NCBI RefSeq assembly: GCF_000472865.1
Contig: NZ_AXAP01000023.1
Coordinates: 1 to 64,000, forward strand
Reading direction: 5' to 3'
Source: Bradyrhizobium elkanii WSM2783
GTDB taxonomy: Bacteria > Pseudomonadota > Alphaproteobacteria > Rhizobiales > Xanthobacteraceae
Length of the DNA stretch: 64,000 bases
The notes below the pieces were generated by a model. The model made no database searches and had not been told where the DNA came from. It saw nothing but the letters and a program-made list of their open reading frames with translations. Of the stretch, positions 35,574 through 44,162 are shown in pieces (the stretch's first letter is position 1; every line of letters begins with the position of its first letter). The position numbers were made by a program, and so were the translations under genes.

Positions 35574-36875
35574 ATGAAATTTCGAAATCGTGTCGTTATC
35601 ATCGGGCTCTGGTTCGCCGGGTTGGTGCTCGCCCTTGTCGCCGCTAACAAGAACGAGCCCTATCTCGCCGTGCTGCGCGGAACGGGAAACATCGTGCTCG
35701 TGGTCACGAGCGGTGTGGTGGTCGTTGTCCTGCTGCTTCGCGGCTCCTGGCGGCAAGGGTTTTCGCGAAGATTGCTGGTCCTGTTCTGGTGCCTGCCGCC
35801 GCTTCTGATGCTGGGCGCGCATCTTACGTTCGAGCTGCGCAAGCGCGAGGTGTTGCAGGTCGATACTGTGCAGGTGCGCAGCCTTGGGCCGCACTTCATG
35901 GTCGGCTATTCGTCGGTCTCAGCGGTGACAGTGCTGGCGGAGAAGGGGTTGATCGGCGGCATCTATGTCAGCAAGCACAATCTGCGGCGAAAGTCGGCGG
36001 AGGCGTTGAAAGCCGAGATCGCAGCCCTTCAGGACAAGCGGCGCGCTGCAGGGCTGCCGCCCTTGATCGTCGCGGCCGACCAGGAAGGCGGCATCGTTTC
36101 GCATCTGTCGCCGCCACTGACAAAACTGCCGGCGCTGGCCACATTGGCGGAAATGACGCCGGACCTACGGAAGGCGAAGGCCGAAGAATTCGGCCGCATT
36201 CACGGACAGGAATTGGCGGCGCTCGGGGTCAATCTCAACTTTGCCCCAGTGCTCGACCTGCGGCCGGAGGCCGGACGCAATCGATTTGATTTCAATACGC
36301 TGATCGGCCGTCGGGCGATCTCAGCCGATCCCGCCATCGTCGGCGAGATCGCGCAGGCTTATGTTCACGGCCTCGAAGCGTTCGGCGTTGGCGCGACCGT
36401 CAAGCATTTTCCCGACTTGGGCCGCGTGCGTGCCGATACCCTTCACTTCAGCGCGGAGCTCAGCACATCGGCGGATGAATTGGAAGCGTCCGACTGGCGT
36501 CCGTTCCGGGATGTGCTGGCGAACTCAAAGGCACAGCTCATGGTCGGCCATGTGACGCTCACCGCGATCGATCCGGATCATGCGGCCTCGCACTCAAAGC
36601 GCGTCGTCGACGGGATCATTCGAAACAAATGGAATTATCAGGGCATCGTGATGACGGATGACCTGGTGATGGGAGCGATCTACCAGCACAGTGTCTGCGA
36701 TGCCGTCGTCGAGGCGCTGAATGCCGGCGTCGACATGCTCCTGGTCGCATTCGACGGCGCGCAGTTCTATCGCATCTTTGCCTGCGCGCTGGACGCGTCC
36801 AGACAGGGAAAGCTGGACCCGGCCATGCTGCGCCAAAGCGAGGCGCGCTTGAGACGCGCATTTCCGGGAGATTGA
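35574..36875 (+). CDS. Glycoside hydrolase family 3 protein (NagZ-like) with N-terminal membrane segments
   Basis: 433 residues from the ATG at 35574. Residues 8-90 hold about three hydrophobic segments (VVIIGLWFAGLVLALVA and following), then the GH3 barrel: LIVAADQEGGIVSHL, KHFPDLG and the nucleophile Asp in GIVMTDDLVMGAI. The His of the NagZ catalytic loop region appears in RADTLHFSAEL. NagZ cleaves GlcNAc-anhydroMurNAc in cell-wall recycling, but cytoplasmic NagZ has no membrane anchor, so this is a membrane-bound relative. It is divergent from the truncated kinase across 106 bp. Confidence 0.87.
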   Translation: MKFRNRVVIIGLWFAGLVLALVAANKNEPYLAVLRGTGNIVLVVTSGVVVVVLLLRGSWRQGFSRRLLVLFWCLPPLLMLGAHLTFELRKREVLQVDTVQVRSLGPHFMVGYSSVSAVTVLAEKGLIGGIYVSKHNLRRKSAEALKAEIAALQDKRRAAGLPPLIVAADQEGGIVSHLSPPLTKLPALATLAEMTPDLRKAKAEEFGRIHGQELAALGVNLNFAPVLDLRPEAGRNRFDFNTLIGRRAISADPAIVGEIAQAYVHGLEAFGVGATVKHFPDLGRVRADTLHFSAELSTSADELEASDWRPFRDVLANSKAQLMVGHVTLTAIDPDHAASHSKRVVDGIIRNKWNYQGIVMTDDLVMGAIYQHSVCDAVVEALNAGVDMLLVAFDGAQFYRIFACALDASRQGKLDPAMLRQSEARLRRAFPGD

Positions 36876-37158
36876 GGACGCCCGTGGGGCGGCTGGCGAC
36901 GCGGATGCTCGGAACAAGCCCAGATGCTGCGAGAGCAAACTGCGCCGCCTTTTTTCAAAAATGAACGATCGAGCCCGCTGATCGCCGCGAGGCGGTTGAA
37001 ATTTGATCGGACAATCCCGCAATGAACCTCTAAAGTCAGTGTATGAGTCTTCCCGTCGGGACCCGGCGCCGTTGCCTTGATTCCGACCAAGCCGATCTCG
37101 TCCGCCGAAGTGTCGTTCCAACACCCCGCTGTAGCAACAACACGGTCACGGCTTCGCG

Positions 37159-37992
37159 ATGAACATCTTCGATCCGCAAGGTCCGATCGCCGCTGCGCAG
37201 AAGACAATTCTGATCGACTCGGTCGGGATCATGCTGGCGATCGTCCTGCCGACGATCGCGGCAATCTTTGCCTTTGCATTCTGGTTTCGCGAGTCCAATC
37301 CACGGGCGACCTATCAACCTCATTGGGCTTATTCCGGCCGCCTCGAGCTCGTGGTGTGGTCAATACCGACGCTGACGATCATCCTGCTTGGCGGGGTGGC
37401 GTGGATTGGATCGCATCAGCTCGATCCCGCCCGGCCCATCGATGGGACCGGCGCGCCGGTCCGCATCCAGGTCGTGTCGCTCGATTGGAAGTGGCTCTTC
37501 ATCTATCCGGACCAGGGGATCGCAACGGTCAACACGCTGACGGTACCGGTCGGCTCTCCCCTTGATCTTGAGTTGACCTCCGGCAGCGTGATGAACGCGT
37601 TCTTCATCCCGCAGCTTGGCAGCATGATCTATACGATGAACGGGATGGTGACGCGGTTGAAGCTGCGCGCCGACAATCAGGGTACCCTTCAGGGCCTGTC
37701 GTCTCATTTCAGCGGGGATGGCTTTCCCAATATGATGTTCGACGTTCAGGTCGTACCGCAACTCGAGTTTCCTGATTGGGTGGCACGCACCGCCCAGACC
37801 AATCGTGTCTTGAATGCGGAGAGCTATGGAAAGCTCGCCCAGCAGTCAGTCGAGACCGTGACATCGACCTATCGGCTCGAGGATCCGCGGCTGTTCAACG
37901 CCATCGTGACCCAGGAGATACCCCCGGGGCCGGGACCGAAGCTGACGTCAGAAAGCGCGCAGTCGCATATCGGAGGCCAAGATGTTCGGTAA
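37159..37992 (+). CDS. cyoA: Cytochrome o ubiquinol oxidase subunit II
   Basis: 277 residues with two N-terminal membrane helices (about 22-43 and 66-86) and a cupredoxin-like domain (VVSLDWKWLFIYPDQGIATVN, NAFFIPQLGSMIYTMNGM) lacking CuA ligands, as expected for quinol oxidases. The usual CyoA lipoprotein signal and lipobox Cys are absent; the frame is closed by a TAG nine codons upstream. First gene of cyoABCD and overlaps cyoB by 11 bp. No strong ribosome site is visible before the ATG. Confidence 0.93.
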   Translation: MNIFDPQGPIAAAQKTILIDSVGIMLAIVLPTIAAIFAFAFWFRESNPRATYQPHWAYSGRLELVVWSIPTLTIILLGGVAWIGSHQLDPARPIDGTGAPVRIQVVSLDWKWLFIYPDQGIATVNTLTVPVGSPLDLELTSGSVMNAFFIPQLGSMIYTMNGMVTRLKLRADNQGTLQGLSSHFSGDGFPNMMFDVQVVPQLEFPDWVARTAQTNRVLNAESYGKLAQQSVETVTSTYRLEDPRLFNAIVTQEIPPGPGPKLTSESAQSHIGGQDVR

Positions 37993-39979
37993 GCTGAACT
38001 GGTCCGCGATTCCGATCGATCAGCCGATTCCGATGATCGCCTCGGGCGTGGTCGCACTCGTGATCCTCGGAGTCCTCGCCTGGGTCGTCCTTGCCGGCCA
38101 CCTGCCATATCTCTGGCGCGAATGGATCACCAGCGTCGATCACAAGCGGATCGGTGTGATGTATACCTTGCTCGCCATGGTCATGCTGCTGCGCGGCTTC
38201 TCCGACGCTATCATGATGCGATCGCAGCAGGCAGTTGCCTTCCAGTCGCAAGGCTATCTGCCGCCGGAGCACTACAACCAGATATTCTCCGCGCACGGCA
38301 CCATCATGATCTTCTTCGTGGCGATGCCGTTCGTGATCGGGCTGATGAATCTGGTGGTGCCGCTGCAGCTCGGCGTGCGGGACGTGGCGTTTCCGACCTT
38401 GAATTCCGTCGGCTTCTGGCTCACCGCAACAGGCGCGCTGCTGGTCAACATCTCGCTGGTGGTGGGCGAGTTCGCGCGCACCGGATGGCTGCCTTATCCG
38501 CCGCTGTCGGGACTCACTTATTCGCCGGGTGTCGGCGTCGACTATTATCTCTGGGCGCTTCAGATCTCCGGCGTCGGCACGCTGGTTGCCGGCATCAATC
38601 TCGTTACCACGGTGCTGAAGCTGCGCACCAGGGGCATGACCTATCTGCGGATGCCAATGTTCTGCTGGACCACGCTCGCCTCGAGTTTGTTGATCGTGGC
38701 GGCGTTTCCGATCCTGACAGCAACGCTGGCGATGCTGATTCTCGACCGTTATTTCGGCTTCCATTTCTTCACCAATGAGGCCGGCGGCAACGTGATGATG
38801 TTCATGAACCTGATCTGGGCGTGGGGTCACCCCGAGGTCTACATCCTTGTACTGCCCGCGTTCGGAATCTTCTCCGAGGTGGTCTCGACGTTTTCGGGCA
38901 AGCCGCTGTTCGGCTATCGGTCCATGGTGCTCGCAACCATGGCGATCTGCGTCATCTCCTTCATGGTGTGGCTGCACCATTTCTTCACCATGGGTGCCGG
39001 TCCCTATGTCAATGCGATCTTCGGGATCGCCAGTATGATCATCGCGGTGCCGACCGGCGTGAAGATCTACAACTGGCTGTTCACGATGTATGGTGGACGG
39101 GTGCGGTTCGACACGCCGATGCTGTGGGCGATCGGCTTCATGGTGACGTTCATCCTCGGTGGCCTCACCGGCGTGCTGGTCGCCGTGCCGCCGGCCGATT
39201 TCCTGCTTCACAACAGCCTGTTCCTGGTCGCTCACTTTCACAATGTGATCATCGGCGGCGTGCTGTTCGGCGCTTTCGCGGGCTATGCCTACTGGTTTCC
39301 AAAGGCGTTCGGCTTCCGCCTGCATGAGGGGCTCGGCAAGGCGGCGTTCTGGTGCTGGCTGATCGGGTTTTACGTCGCGTTCATGCCGCTCTATGCGCTC
39401 GGCTTTCTCGGCATGACGCGGCGAATGCAGCACTACGACGTCGCGGAATGGCGGCCGTGGCTCCTGGTCGCGGCCGCCGGCGCCGTCATTATCCTGATCG
39501 GAATCATCTTCCAGATCATGCAGCTCACCGTCAGCATTCGTCATCGCGAAGAGCTGCGTGACCGCACCGGCGATCCCTGGGATGGGCGATCGCTGGAATG
39601 GGCAACAGCCTCGCCGCCGCCGGCATTCAATTTCGCAATTTCACCTGATGTGACCGGCGAAGATGCCTACTGGTCATTGAAGGCGCATGCCAAGCAGCAG
39701 GGCCTCGAGAAGCGCGAGCTCGACTACAAGGACATCGAGATGCCGCGCAATTCCCCGACCGGCTTCGTGTGCGCCTTCTTCGCGACCATCATGGGCTTTG
39801 CGTTGATCTGGCACATCTGGTGGATGGTCGCGGCCGGCGCGCTCGGCGCCTTCGCCACCTTCGTCGCATTCGCATGGCGGGACCATGACGAATACGTCAT
39901 CCCCGCGAAGGAGGTGGCGCGCATCGACCGCGCCAATATCGAAGAGCGGCGCGCCCTGACTAGCCTGGCGGGAGCCTGA
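37982..39979 (+). CDS. cyoB: Cytochrome o ubiquinol oxidase subunit I
   Basis: 665 residues, about 15 membrane helices. Haem-copper motifs are intact: the CuB His-Tyr pair in WGHPEVYILVLPAFG, the HHFFTMG His pair and the haem-ligand region AHFHNVIIGGVLFG. It reduces O2 to water with quinol electrons and pumps protons. It starts inside the end of cyoA and is 3 bp before cyoC. No cyoE (haem O synthase) follows, so haem supply must be encoded elsewhere. Confidence 0.96.
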   Translation: MFGKLNWSAIPIDQPIPMIASGVVALVILGVLAWVVLAGHLPYLWREWITSVDHKRIGVMYTLLAMVMLLRGFSDAIMMRSQQAVAFQSQGYLPPEHYNQIFSAHGTIMIFFVAMPFVIGLMNLVVPLQLGVRDVAFPTLNSVGFWLTATGALLVNISLVVGEFARTGWLPYPPLSGLTYSPGVGVDYYLWALQISGVGTLVAGINLVTTVLKLRTRGMTYLRMPMFCWTTLASSLLIVAAFPILTATLAMLILDRYFGFHFFTNEAGGNVMMFMNLIWAWGHPEVYILVLPAFGIFSEVVSTFSGKPLFGYRSMVLATMAICVISFMVWLHHFFTMGAGPYVNAIFGIASMIIAVPTGVKIYNWLFTMYGGRVRFDTPMLWAIGFMVTFILGGLTGVLVAVPPADFLLHNSLFLVAHFHNVIIGGVLFGAFAGYAYWFPKAFGFRLHEGLGKAAFWCWLIGFYVAFMPLYALGFLGMTRRMQHYDVAEWRPWLLVAAAGAVIILIGIIFQIMQLTVSIRHREELRDRTGDPWDGRSLEWATASPPPAFNFAISPDVTGEDAYWSLKAHAKQQGLEKRELDYKDIEMPRNSPTGFVCAFFATIMGFALIWHIWWMVAAGALGAFATFVAFAWRDHDEYVIPAKEVARIDRANIEERRALTSLAGA

Positions 39980-39982
39980 GCC

Positions 39983-40633
39983 ATGGCCGACACGACGCTG
40001 GCATACGCTCAAGCCGATCCGCACCGTCTGCGCGGGATCGCGCATGCCGCGGTCGCGCACGCGGGACCGGCACCGAAGCGGATCGTCACAGGCTTCGGCT
40101 TCTGGATATTCCTGCTCAGCGACATCGTCATGTTCTCGTGCTTCTTCGCGACCTATGCGGTCCTGGTTGACCAGACCGCAGAGGGGCCGAAGGGAGCCGA
40201 ACTGTTCGATCTCAGGAGAGTCGCGATCGAGACCGTCTTGCTGTTGCTGTCGAGTTTCACCTGCGGGCTCGCCAACATCGCGGCTGACGTCCGAAACAAG
40301 CTCTGGTTCCAGGTGAGCATGGCGGCAACCTGCGTCCTCGGGCTCGCCTTTCTCTATCTTGAGGGACGGGAGTTTGCGGACTTGGTCGCACGCGGTGCGG
40401 GGCCGACGCGCAGCGCGTTTCTGACCGCCTTCTTCAGCCTGGTCGGTTGCCATGGCCTGCATGTCTCTGCCGGCATCCTCTGGCTGCTGACGATGATGGC
40501 GCAAGTGGTCGCCAAGGGCTTTCGGGCCGACATCGGGCGACGCATCATGTGCTTTGCGCTGTTCTGGCACGCCCTCGATATCATCTGGGTCGCGGTATTT
40601 TCGGTGGTCTATCTGCTCGGGAGCAAGCCATGA
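39983..40633 (+). CDS. cyoC: Cytochrome o ubiquinol oxidase subunit III
   Basis: 216 residues with five membrane helices and the COX3-like segments GFGFWIFLLSDIVMFSCFFATYAVL and LVGCHGLHVSAGILWLL. It stabilises the oxidase complex. Its stop overlaps the cyoD start (ATGA). Confidence 0.95.
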   Translation: MADTTLAYAQADPHRLRGIAHAAVAHAGPAPKRIVTGFGFWIFLLSDIVMFSCFFATYAVLVDQTAEGPKGAELFDLRRVAIETVLLLLSSFTCGLANIAADVRNKLWFQVSMAATCVLGLAFLYLEGREFADLVARGAGPTRSAFLTAFFSLVGCHGLHVSAGILWLLTMMAQVVAKGFRADIGRRIMCFALFWHALDIIWVAVFSVVYLLGSKP

Positions 40634-41019
40634 GCGATCAAACCTCGGACCAGCACCGCATCGATCTGGCGCCGGGCGACGAACGCGAAGGCGGCGTTGG
40701 CCTGCGCGTACTCGGCTATGTCACCGGCCTCGGCCTTGCGCTCCTGCTGACGGCGACCTCGTTCTTTATTGCCGGCACCGATCTGGTCTGGCAGCCGAGC
40801 ATTCCCGTCGCCATTATCGTGCTGGCGATCGCCCAGATGGGCGTGCATCTGGTCTTCTTCCTTCACCTCACGACCGGTCCTGACAACACCAACAACGTGA
40901 TGGCGCTTGCCTTCGGCGTGCTCATCGTCTTCCTGGTGATTGGCGGCTCGCTATGGATCATGGCGAACCTCAATCAGAACATGATGCCGATGGACCAGAT
41001 CATGCAGATGCAGCGCTAG
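40630..41019 (+). CDS. cyoD: Cytochrome o ubiquinol oxidase subunit IV
   Basis: 129 residues, a hydrophilic N-terminus then three membrane helices, with MGVHLVFFLHLTTGPDNTNN in the conserved loop of the prokaryotic COX4 family. It is a small assembly subunit and ends the operon. The next gene, opgC-like, is convergent and 25 bp away. Confidence 0.93.
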   Translation: MSDQTSDQHRIDLAPGDEREGGVGLRVLGYVTGLGLALLLTATSFFIAGTDLVWQPSIPVAIIVLAIAQMGVHLVFFLHLTTGPDNTNNVMALAFGVLIVFLVIGGSLWIMANLNQNMMPMDQIMQMQR

Positions 41020-41044
41020 CGCCGCACGCCTCCATGAAGCTGCA

Positions 41045-42199
41045 TCAGGATCGCACGCCGACCGCGGATTTGTGGTCCTGCCGCTTGGACCAGGACGCGT
41101 AATAGGCGACGCAGGTCATGCCGAGAATGCCGGCGGCGCTGACCAGCACCTGCATCGCCAGCGACTTGGGGCCTGTGATCAGAACCAGGTGCCCGGCAAA
41201 TGAAAGGAAGATGCCGGAGCAGAACACCGCCAGCCATTCCTCGCCGCATTTGATGAGGGGCTGCACCGCCTGCAATTGAAGTCCGTACCAGTCGCGAGGT
41301 ATCAGCATGGTGAAGAAGAACGCCATTGCGAGCAGGTGCAGCACCCGATAGGGAGCGAGGTTCGCCTTGTCGTTGGGCGGAAAGGCATCGAGCACCGAAC
41401 TGGGTATCATTTCCGCCAGCGCAGGTGATTTCCCGGCCGACATGATCGTCAGAGCGACGAGCAGGTAGGTCAACGCGGTGACGCGCAAGGCCGGAAGCTT
41501 CTGCATGGCGCGAACCAGGTGTGCATCTCCTGCGCCACCGACCGCGAACCAAGCGCCCAGCACGAACAGCAATTGCCAGCAGAACGGATTGAGATACCAG
41601 CCTCCCTCCGGAAAGGCGGTCAGATTCCAGTCGAAGTGCCGCGCCGACAGATAGAGTGCAAAGGATCCAAGCATCGTCAGGCGCGGCCAGCGCATCATGC
41701 CGAAGAGCACGGCGGGAAGGAACGCCATGAGGACGATGAAGAGCTGCAATACGTCCAGGTTGAGCGGCTTGGCCTGCAGCAGCAAGCCGCGGACGATTAC
41801 GCGTATCGGGTGCTCGATGAAGTCGGTGATGTTGAATTCGGCGAAGAGATCGGGCGCGGCGGATTGGGCCGCGACATATCCGATCAGGTCGACGTAGACG
41901 ACGAACAGCACCACATAGGCTGCGTAGAGCTGCCATACCCGCTTGAGCACACGGGTCGCTCCCACGACGAAGCCACGTTCCACAACGATCTTCCCGTACA
42001 TGATCGCAGCGGCATAGCCGATCACAAATACAAACAGCTCGGTCGCCCCGCTGAATCCAAAGTTCCGCAAGGTCAACGCACTGACGGCGTTGTGCGGAAT
42101 ATGATCCAGGAACAGGGACCAGGTCGCGATGCCGAGCAGAAGGAATATGCGTAGATCGCCGTCGCGCGCCGCGATCTCAGCCTTCACATATGGATTCAT
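41045..42199 (-). CDS. OpgC-like membrane acyltransferase
   Basis: 384 residues with about ten membrane helices and the OpgC N-terminal block RDGDLRIFLLLGIATWSLFLDH, then FGFSGATELFVFVIGYAAAI. OpgC proteins transfer succinyl groups to osmoregulated periplasmic glucans. An alternative ATG at 42250 adds 17 residues, with neither start having a strong ribosome site. It lies convergent to cyoD and is monocistronic. Confidence 0.87.
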   Translation of the reverse strand: MNPYVKAEIAARDGDLRIFLLLGIATWSLFLDHIPHNAVSALTLRNFGFSGATELFVFVIGYAAAIMYGKIVVERGFVVGATRVLKRVWQLYAAYVVLFVVYVDLIGYVAAQSAAPDLFAEFNITDFIEHPIRVIVRGLLLQAKPLNLDVLQLFIVLMAFLPAVLFGMMRWPRLTMLGSFALYLSARHFDWNLTAFPEGGWYLNPFCWQLLFVLGAWFAVGGAGDAHLVRAMQKLPALRVTALTYLLVALTIMSAGKSPALAEMIPSSVLDAFPPNDKANLAPYRVLHLLAMAFFFTMLIPRDWYGLQLQAVQPLIKCGEEWLAVFCSGIFLSFAGHLVLITGPKSLAMQVLVSAAGILGMTCVAYYASWSKRQDHKSAVGVRS

Positions 42200-42375
42200 T
42201 GAGAGCAAGACTTCACAAATTCGGAGCAGCGAATCGCGAATCCATCGCACCCCGCCGCTACTCCGAATAGCCGTTTGGTCGAAGATATTTGATCTGCAGC
42301 TGACGAATTAAAGCCGCGGACGATCACGTTTTCGAAATTGGAATGTGATTCATCGCGATTCATGTGAAGGGCCGA

Positions 42376-42651
42376 TCATGCTTGCTCGTGCTTGCGCAGA
42401 TCGCGGCGATGGTCGAAGGTGCTCGCCTGCAGGTCGGCTTCGGCCGCGCTGACGTCGGGGAGGGCGGCCTCGGCGAGAATATCGGCCGTCACGTCCTCGA
42501 CAACCGAATCGGAGATTTCGTGGATGAAGCTGATATTCCTGTATTCGCCCGATACAACCCGCGCGATGACCTCGCGCCTTGTGATTTCGGGATCAACGAC
42601 GGCCTCGCGGCCGCGCCGGCCGTAATCGATCATCACGACGAAATACTGCAT
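42376..42651 (-). CDS. Small protein of unknown function under repressor operators
   Basis: 91 residues from the ATG at 42651 (MQYFVVMIDYGRRGREAVVDP); a GTG at 42669 and a TTG at 42660 are alternatives. The sequence is acidic with an HEISDSVVEDVTADILAEA helix. No family recognised; similar proteins occur near phage-type repressors. Two repressor operators (42698-42749) lie directly upstream, between it and the 3' end of the repressor gene, so it is likely repressed with the rest of the module. Confidence 0.7.
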   Translation of the reverse strand: MQYFVVMIDYGRRGREAVVDPEITRREVIARVVSGEYRNISFIHEISDSVVEDVTADILAEAALPDVSAAEADLQASTFDHRRDLRKHEQA

Positions 42652-42697
42652 GTCGGCCAAATTGGCCACCTCTCTCGACAGGAGTCGATGGCGACAT

Positions 42698-42749
42698 AAT
42701 TTCCGAAAATCGGAAATTTGTCAAGTGTAATTTCGGAAAATCAGAAATT
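42698..42749. promoter_or_regulatory. Repressor operators O1 and O2
   Basis: O1 (42698-42718) has perfect 9-bp arms AATTTCCGA/TCGGAAATT with an AAA spacer. O2 (42729-42749) has arms AATTTCGGA/TCAGAAATT with AAA, an imperfect copy. Their centres are 31 bp apart, about three helical turns. They match O3 and O4 on the other side of the repressor gene and sit in the promoter region of the small minus-strand gene. Confidence 0.8.
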
Positions 42750-42756
42750 GGGCCGT

Positions 42757-43395
42757 CTATTTCTCCGGCGTCCGAGACCCCTGCGTCTTGGCGGCTTTGC
42801 GGGACCGTGCGGCCGCCTTGCTGCGCAGTCGCTCGATCTGGCCTCGCGGCAGGGTCACGCAAATTTCGCCGATCCATTCGAGCTTCACCCCGTTGATCGG
42901 CTTGGCGTTGAAGCTCGTGAGGTTGACTACCGTCGGCGACTTTCCGCGCTCGATCGTCTTCAGATAGCGCTCGCCGGTCTTCAGGCGAACGGCAGCCTCT
43001 TCCCCATAGAAGCTCGAGAGCGGATGTCGCTGCTCGCGATAGACGACAATGATGTCGCCATTTTCGTATTTCGGCAGCATGGAATCGCCCGATACTTCGA
43101 ATGCGATGATTTCTTCTGCGATCGGGAAGGGCAACTCGACTTCACCGAGCCCCTCGGGCGGCACCTGCTCATATTCCGGCTCGATCGACGCGCCGGCACC
43201 GACACGCCCCATGACCGGCACCGAGTTGAGCTCGAGATATTCCATGATCGGTGCAATCTCGGACGCCTTGATCAGGCGTATCCCGGAGAGGATTTCGGAA
43301 ACAGCGCCGGGGCGAACACCCATCGCCTGCGCGAGCCCACCCTTGGTCTTGCCTGGCTTCCGCAGGCCCCGCTCGATCAATCTGGCGTCCAGCAT
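42757..43395 (-). CDS. LexA/CI-like repressor (HTH + S24 peptidase)
   Basis: 212 residues. An N-terminal HTH (TKGGLAQAMGVRPGAVSEIL) is followed by a probable Ala-Gly self-cleavage site (VGAGASIEPE, near residue 67-68) and an S24 domain with Ser105 in SGDSMLPKYENGD and Lys146 in RYLKTIERG. Such repressors cleave themselves on RecA filament contact during DNA damage. Four near-identical operators flank the gene, two upstream and two downstream, implying autorepression and control of both neighbours. Confidence 0.9.
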   Translation of the reverse strand: MLDARLIERGLRKPGKTKGGLAQAMGVRPGAVSEILSGIRLIKASEIAPIMEYLELNSVPVMGRVGAGASIEPEYEQVPPEGLGEVELPFPIAEEIIAFEVSGDSMLPKYENGDIIVVYREQRHPLSSFYGEEAAVRLKTGERYLKTIERGKSPTVVNLTSFNAKPINGVKLEWIGEICVTLPRGQIERLRSKAAARSRKAAKTQGSRTPEK

Positions 43396-43428
43396 GGCGT
43401 ATCCTTTCGAATCCCCAGAAAGCGTAGC

Positions 43429-43480
43429 AATTCTGATAATCAGAAATCAAGCTTGACTTCATTTCGGAATATCAGAAATT
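43429..43480. promoter_or_regulatory. Repressor operators O3 and O4
   Basis: O3 core (43431-43445) is TTCTGATAATCAGAA, a perfect palindrome of 6-bp arms around TAA; O4 (43461-43479) is ATTTCGGA-ATA-TCAGAAAT. Centres are about 32 bp apart, as for O1/O2. They lie between the divergent repressor and GcrA-like genes, so one set can control both. Confidence 0.8.
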
Positions 43481-43525
43481 GGCGGGTGAGGCGTCGGGCG
43501 CCGAAGGGAAGGACAAGAATCAACA

Positions 43526-44065
43526 ATGGAAGTGACAGGCTGGGCGCCCGAACATTCGGACGCGTTGCGGGAATATCTCGCCCAAGGCATGAGCTTTGCG
43601 AAGATTGCCAAGACGATCAACGCCAGATTCAACACCGACTATACGAGAAGCGCCGCGATCGGCCGGGCCAGGCGGCTCGGCCCGTCGACGCCGGACGGTT
43701 CGCCACCGGTGACGCCGCGGCCGACGCCAGTGCCGCAGTTGAACAGGTCGAGCGAGCCGCGGGAACGCCAGCCAAGATCGATCGAATTCCCTTGGCCGAT
43801 GCCCGTGTTCGAGAAGGCGCCGCAGGTCGAGCTCCGTTGTGTCGAGATCGCGCCGCGCCACCTTTCGCTGGTGGAGCTCGAATACGGAGATTGCCGATAC
43901 CCCTATGGCGGTGACAGCGATGGCGAACCCATCACGTTTTGTGGTCATCGGAGGCGGCCAGGCTCAAGCTATTGCACGCCCCATTTCCACTTGAGCCGCA
44001 ATCCGGAGCTCGAGACGGAGCCGCTACAGAGCACCGCGCCGCTGCACCTAAGCGAGCCGGCATAG
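43526..44065 (+). CDS. GcrA-family regulator-like protein
   Basis: 179 residues. The N-terminal HTH region (DALREYLAQGMSFAKIAKTI, then SAAIGRARRLG) matches the GcrA DNA-binding part, and the C-terminus has the GcrA Cys/His cluster CRYPYGG...FCGHRRRPGSSYCTPH. GcrA is the sigma-70-binding cell-cycle co-activator at methylated GANTC sites in alphaproteobacteria. This copy is next to a phage-type repressor and behind its operators, suggesting a phage-encoded or co-opted paralogue rather than the housekeeping gcrA. Confidence 0.8.
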   Translation: MEVTGWAPEHSDALREYLAQGMSFAKIAKTINARFNTDYTRSAAIGRARRLGPSTPDGSPPVTPRPTPVPQLNRSSEPRERQPRSIEFPWPMPVFEKAPQVELRCVEIAPRHLSLVELEYGDCRYPYGGDSDGEPITFCGHRRRPGSSYCTPHFHLSRNPELETEPLQSTAPLHLSEPA

Positions 44066-44162
44066 CGGCGTACGCGTCTCCCACCTCATCCATCTTGCTA
44101 GCGATCCGTCTTGCCGCCGGCGAGATGGTCCCGGTTGAATTTTGCCCTGAAGGAGCTAAGCC

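Noticed and set aside
37003..37017. TTGATCGGACAATC upstream of cyoA as an FNR-type site
   Set aside because: Only the left half fits TTGAT-N4-ATCAA; the right half does not.
37042..37161. Upstream frame (MSLPVGTRRRC onward) as a possible frameshifted CyoA lipoprotein signal
   Set aside because: The Cys context (VPTPRCSNN) is not a lipobox and there is no hydrophobic core, so a signal peptide is not supported.
37895..39544. 549-codon minus-strand frame antisense to cyoB
   Set aside because: Composition (His, Asp, Arg, Glu in runs) is typical of antisense shadow of a membrane protein gene; no ribosome site or motif.
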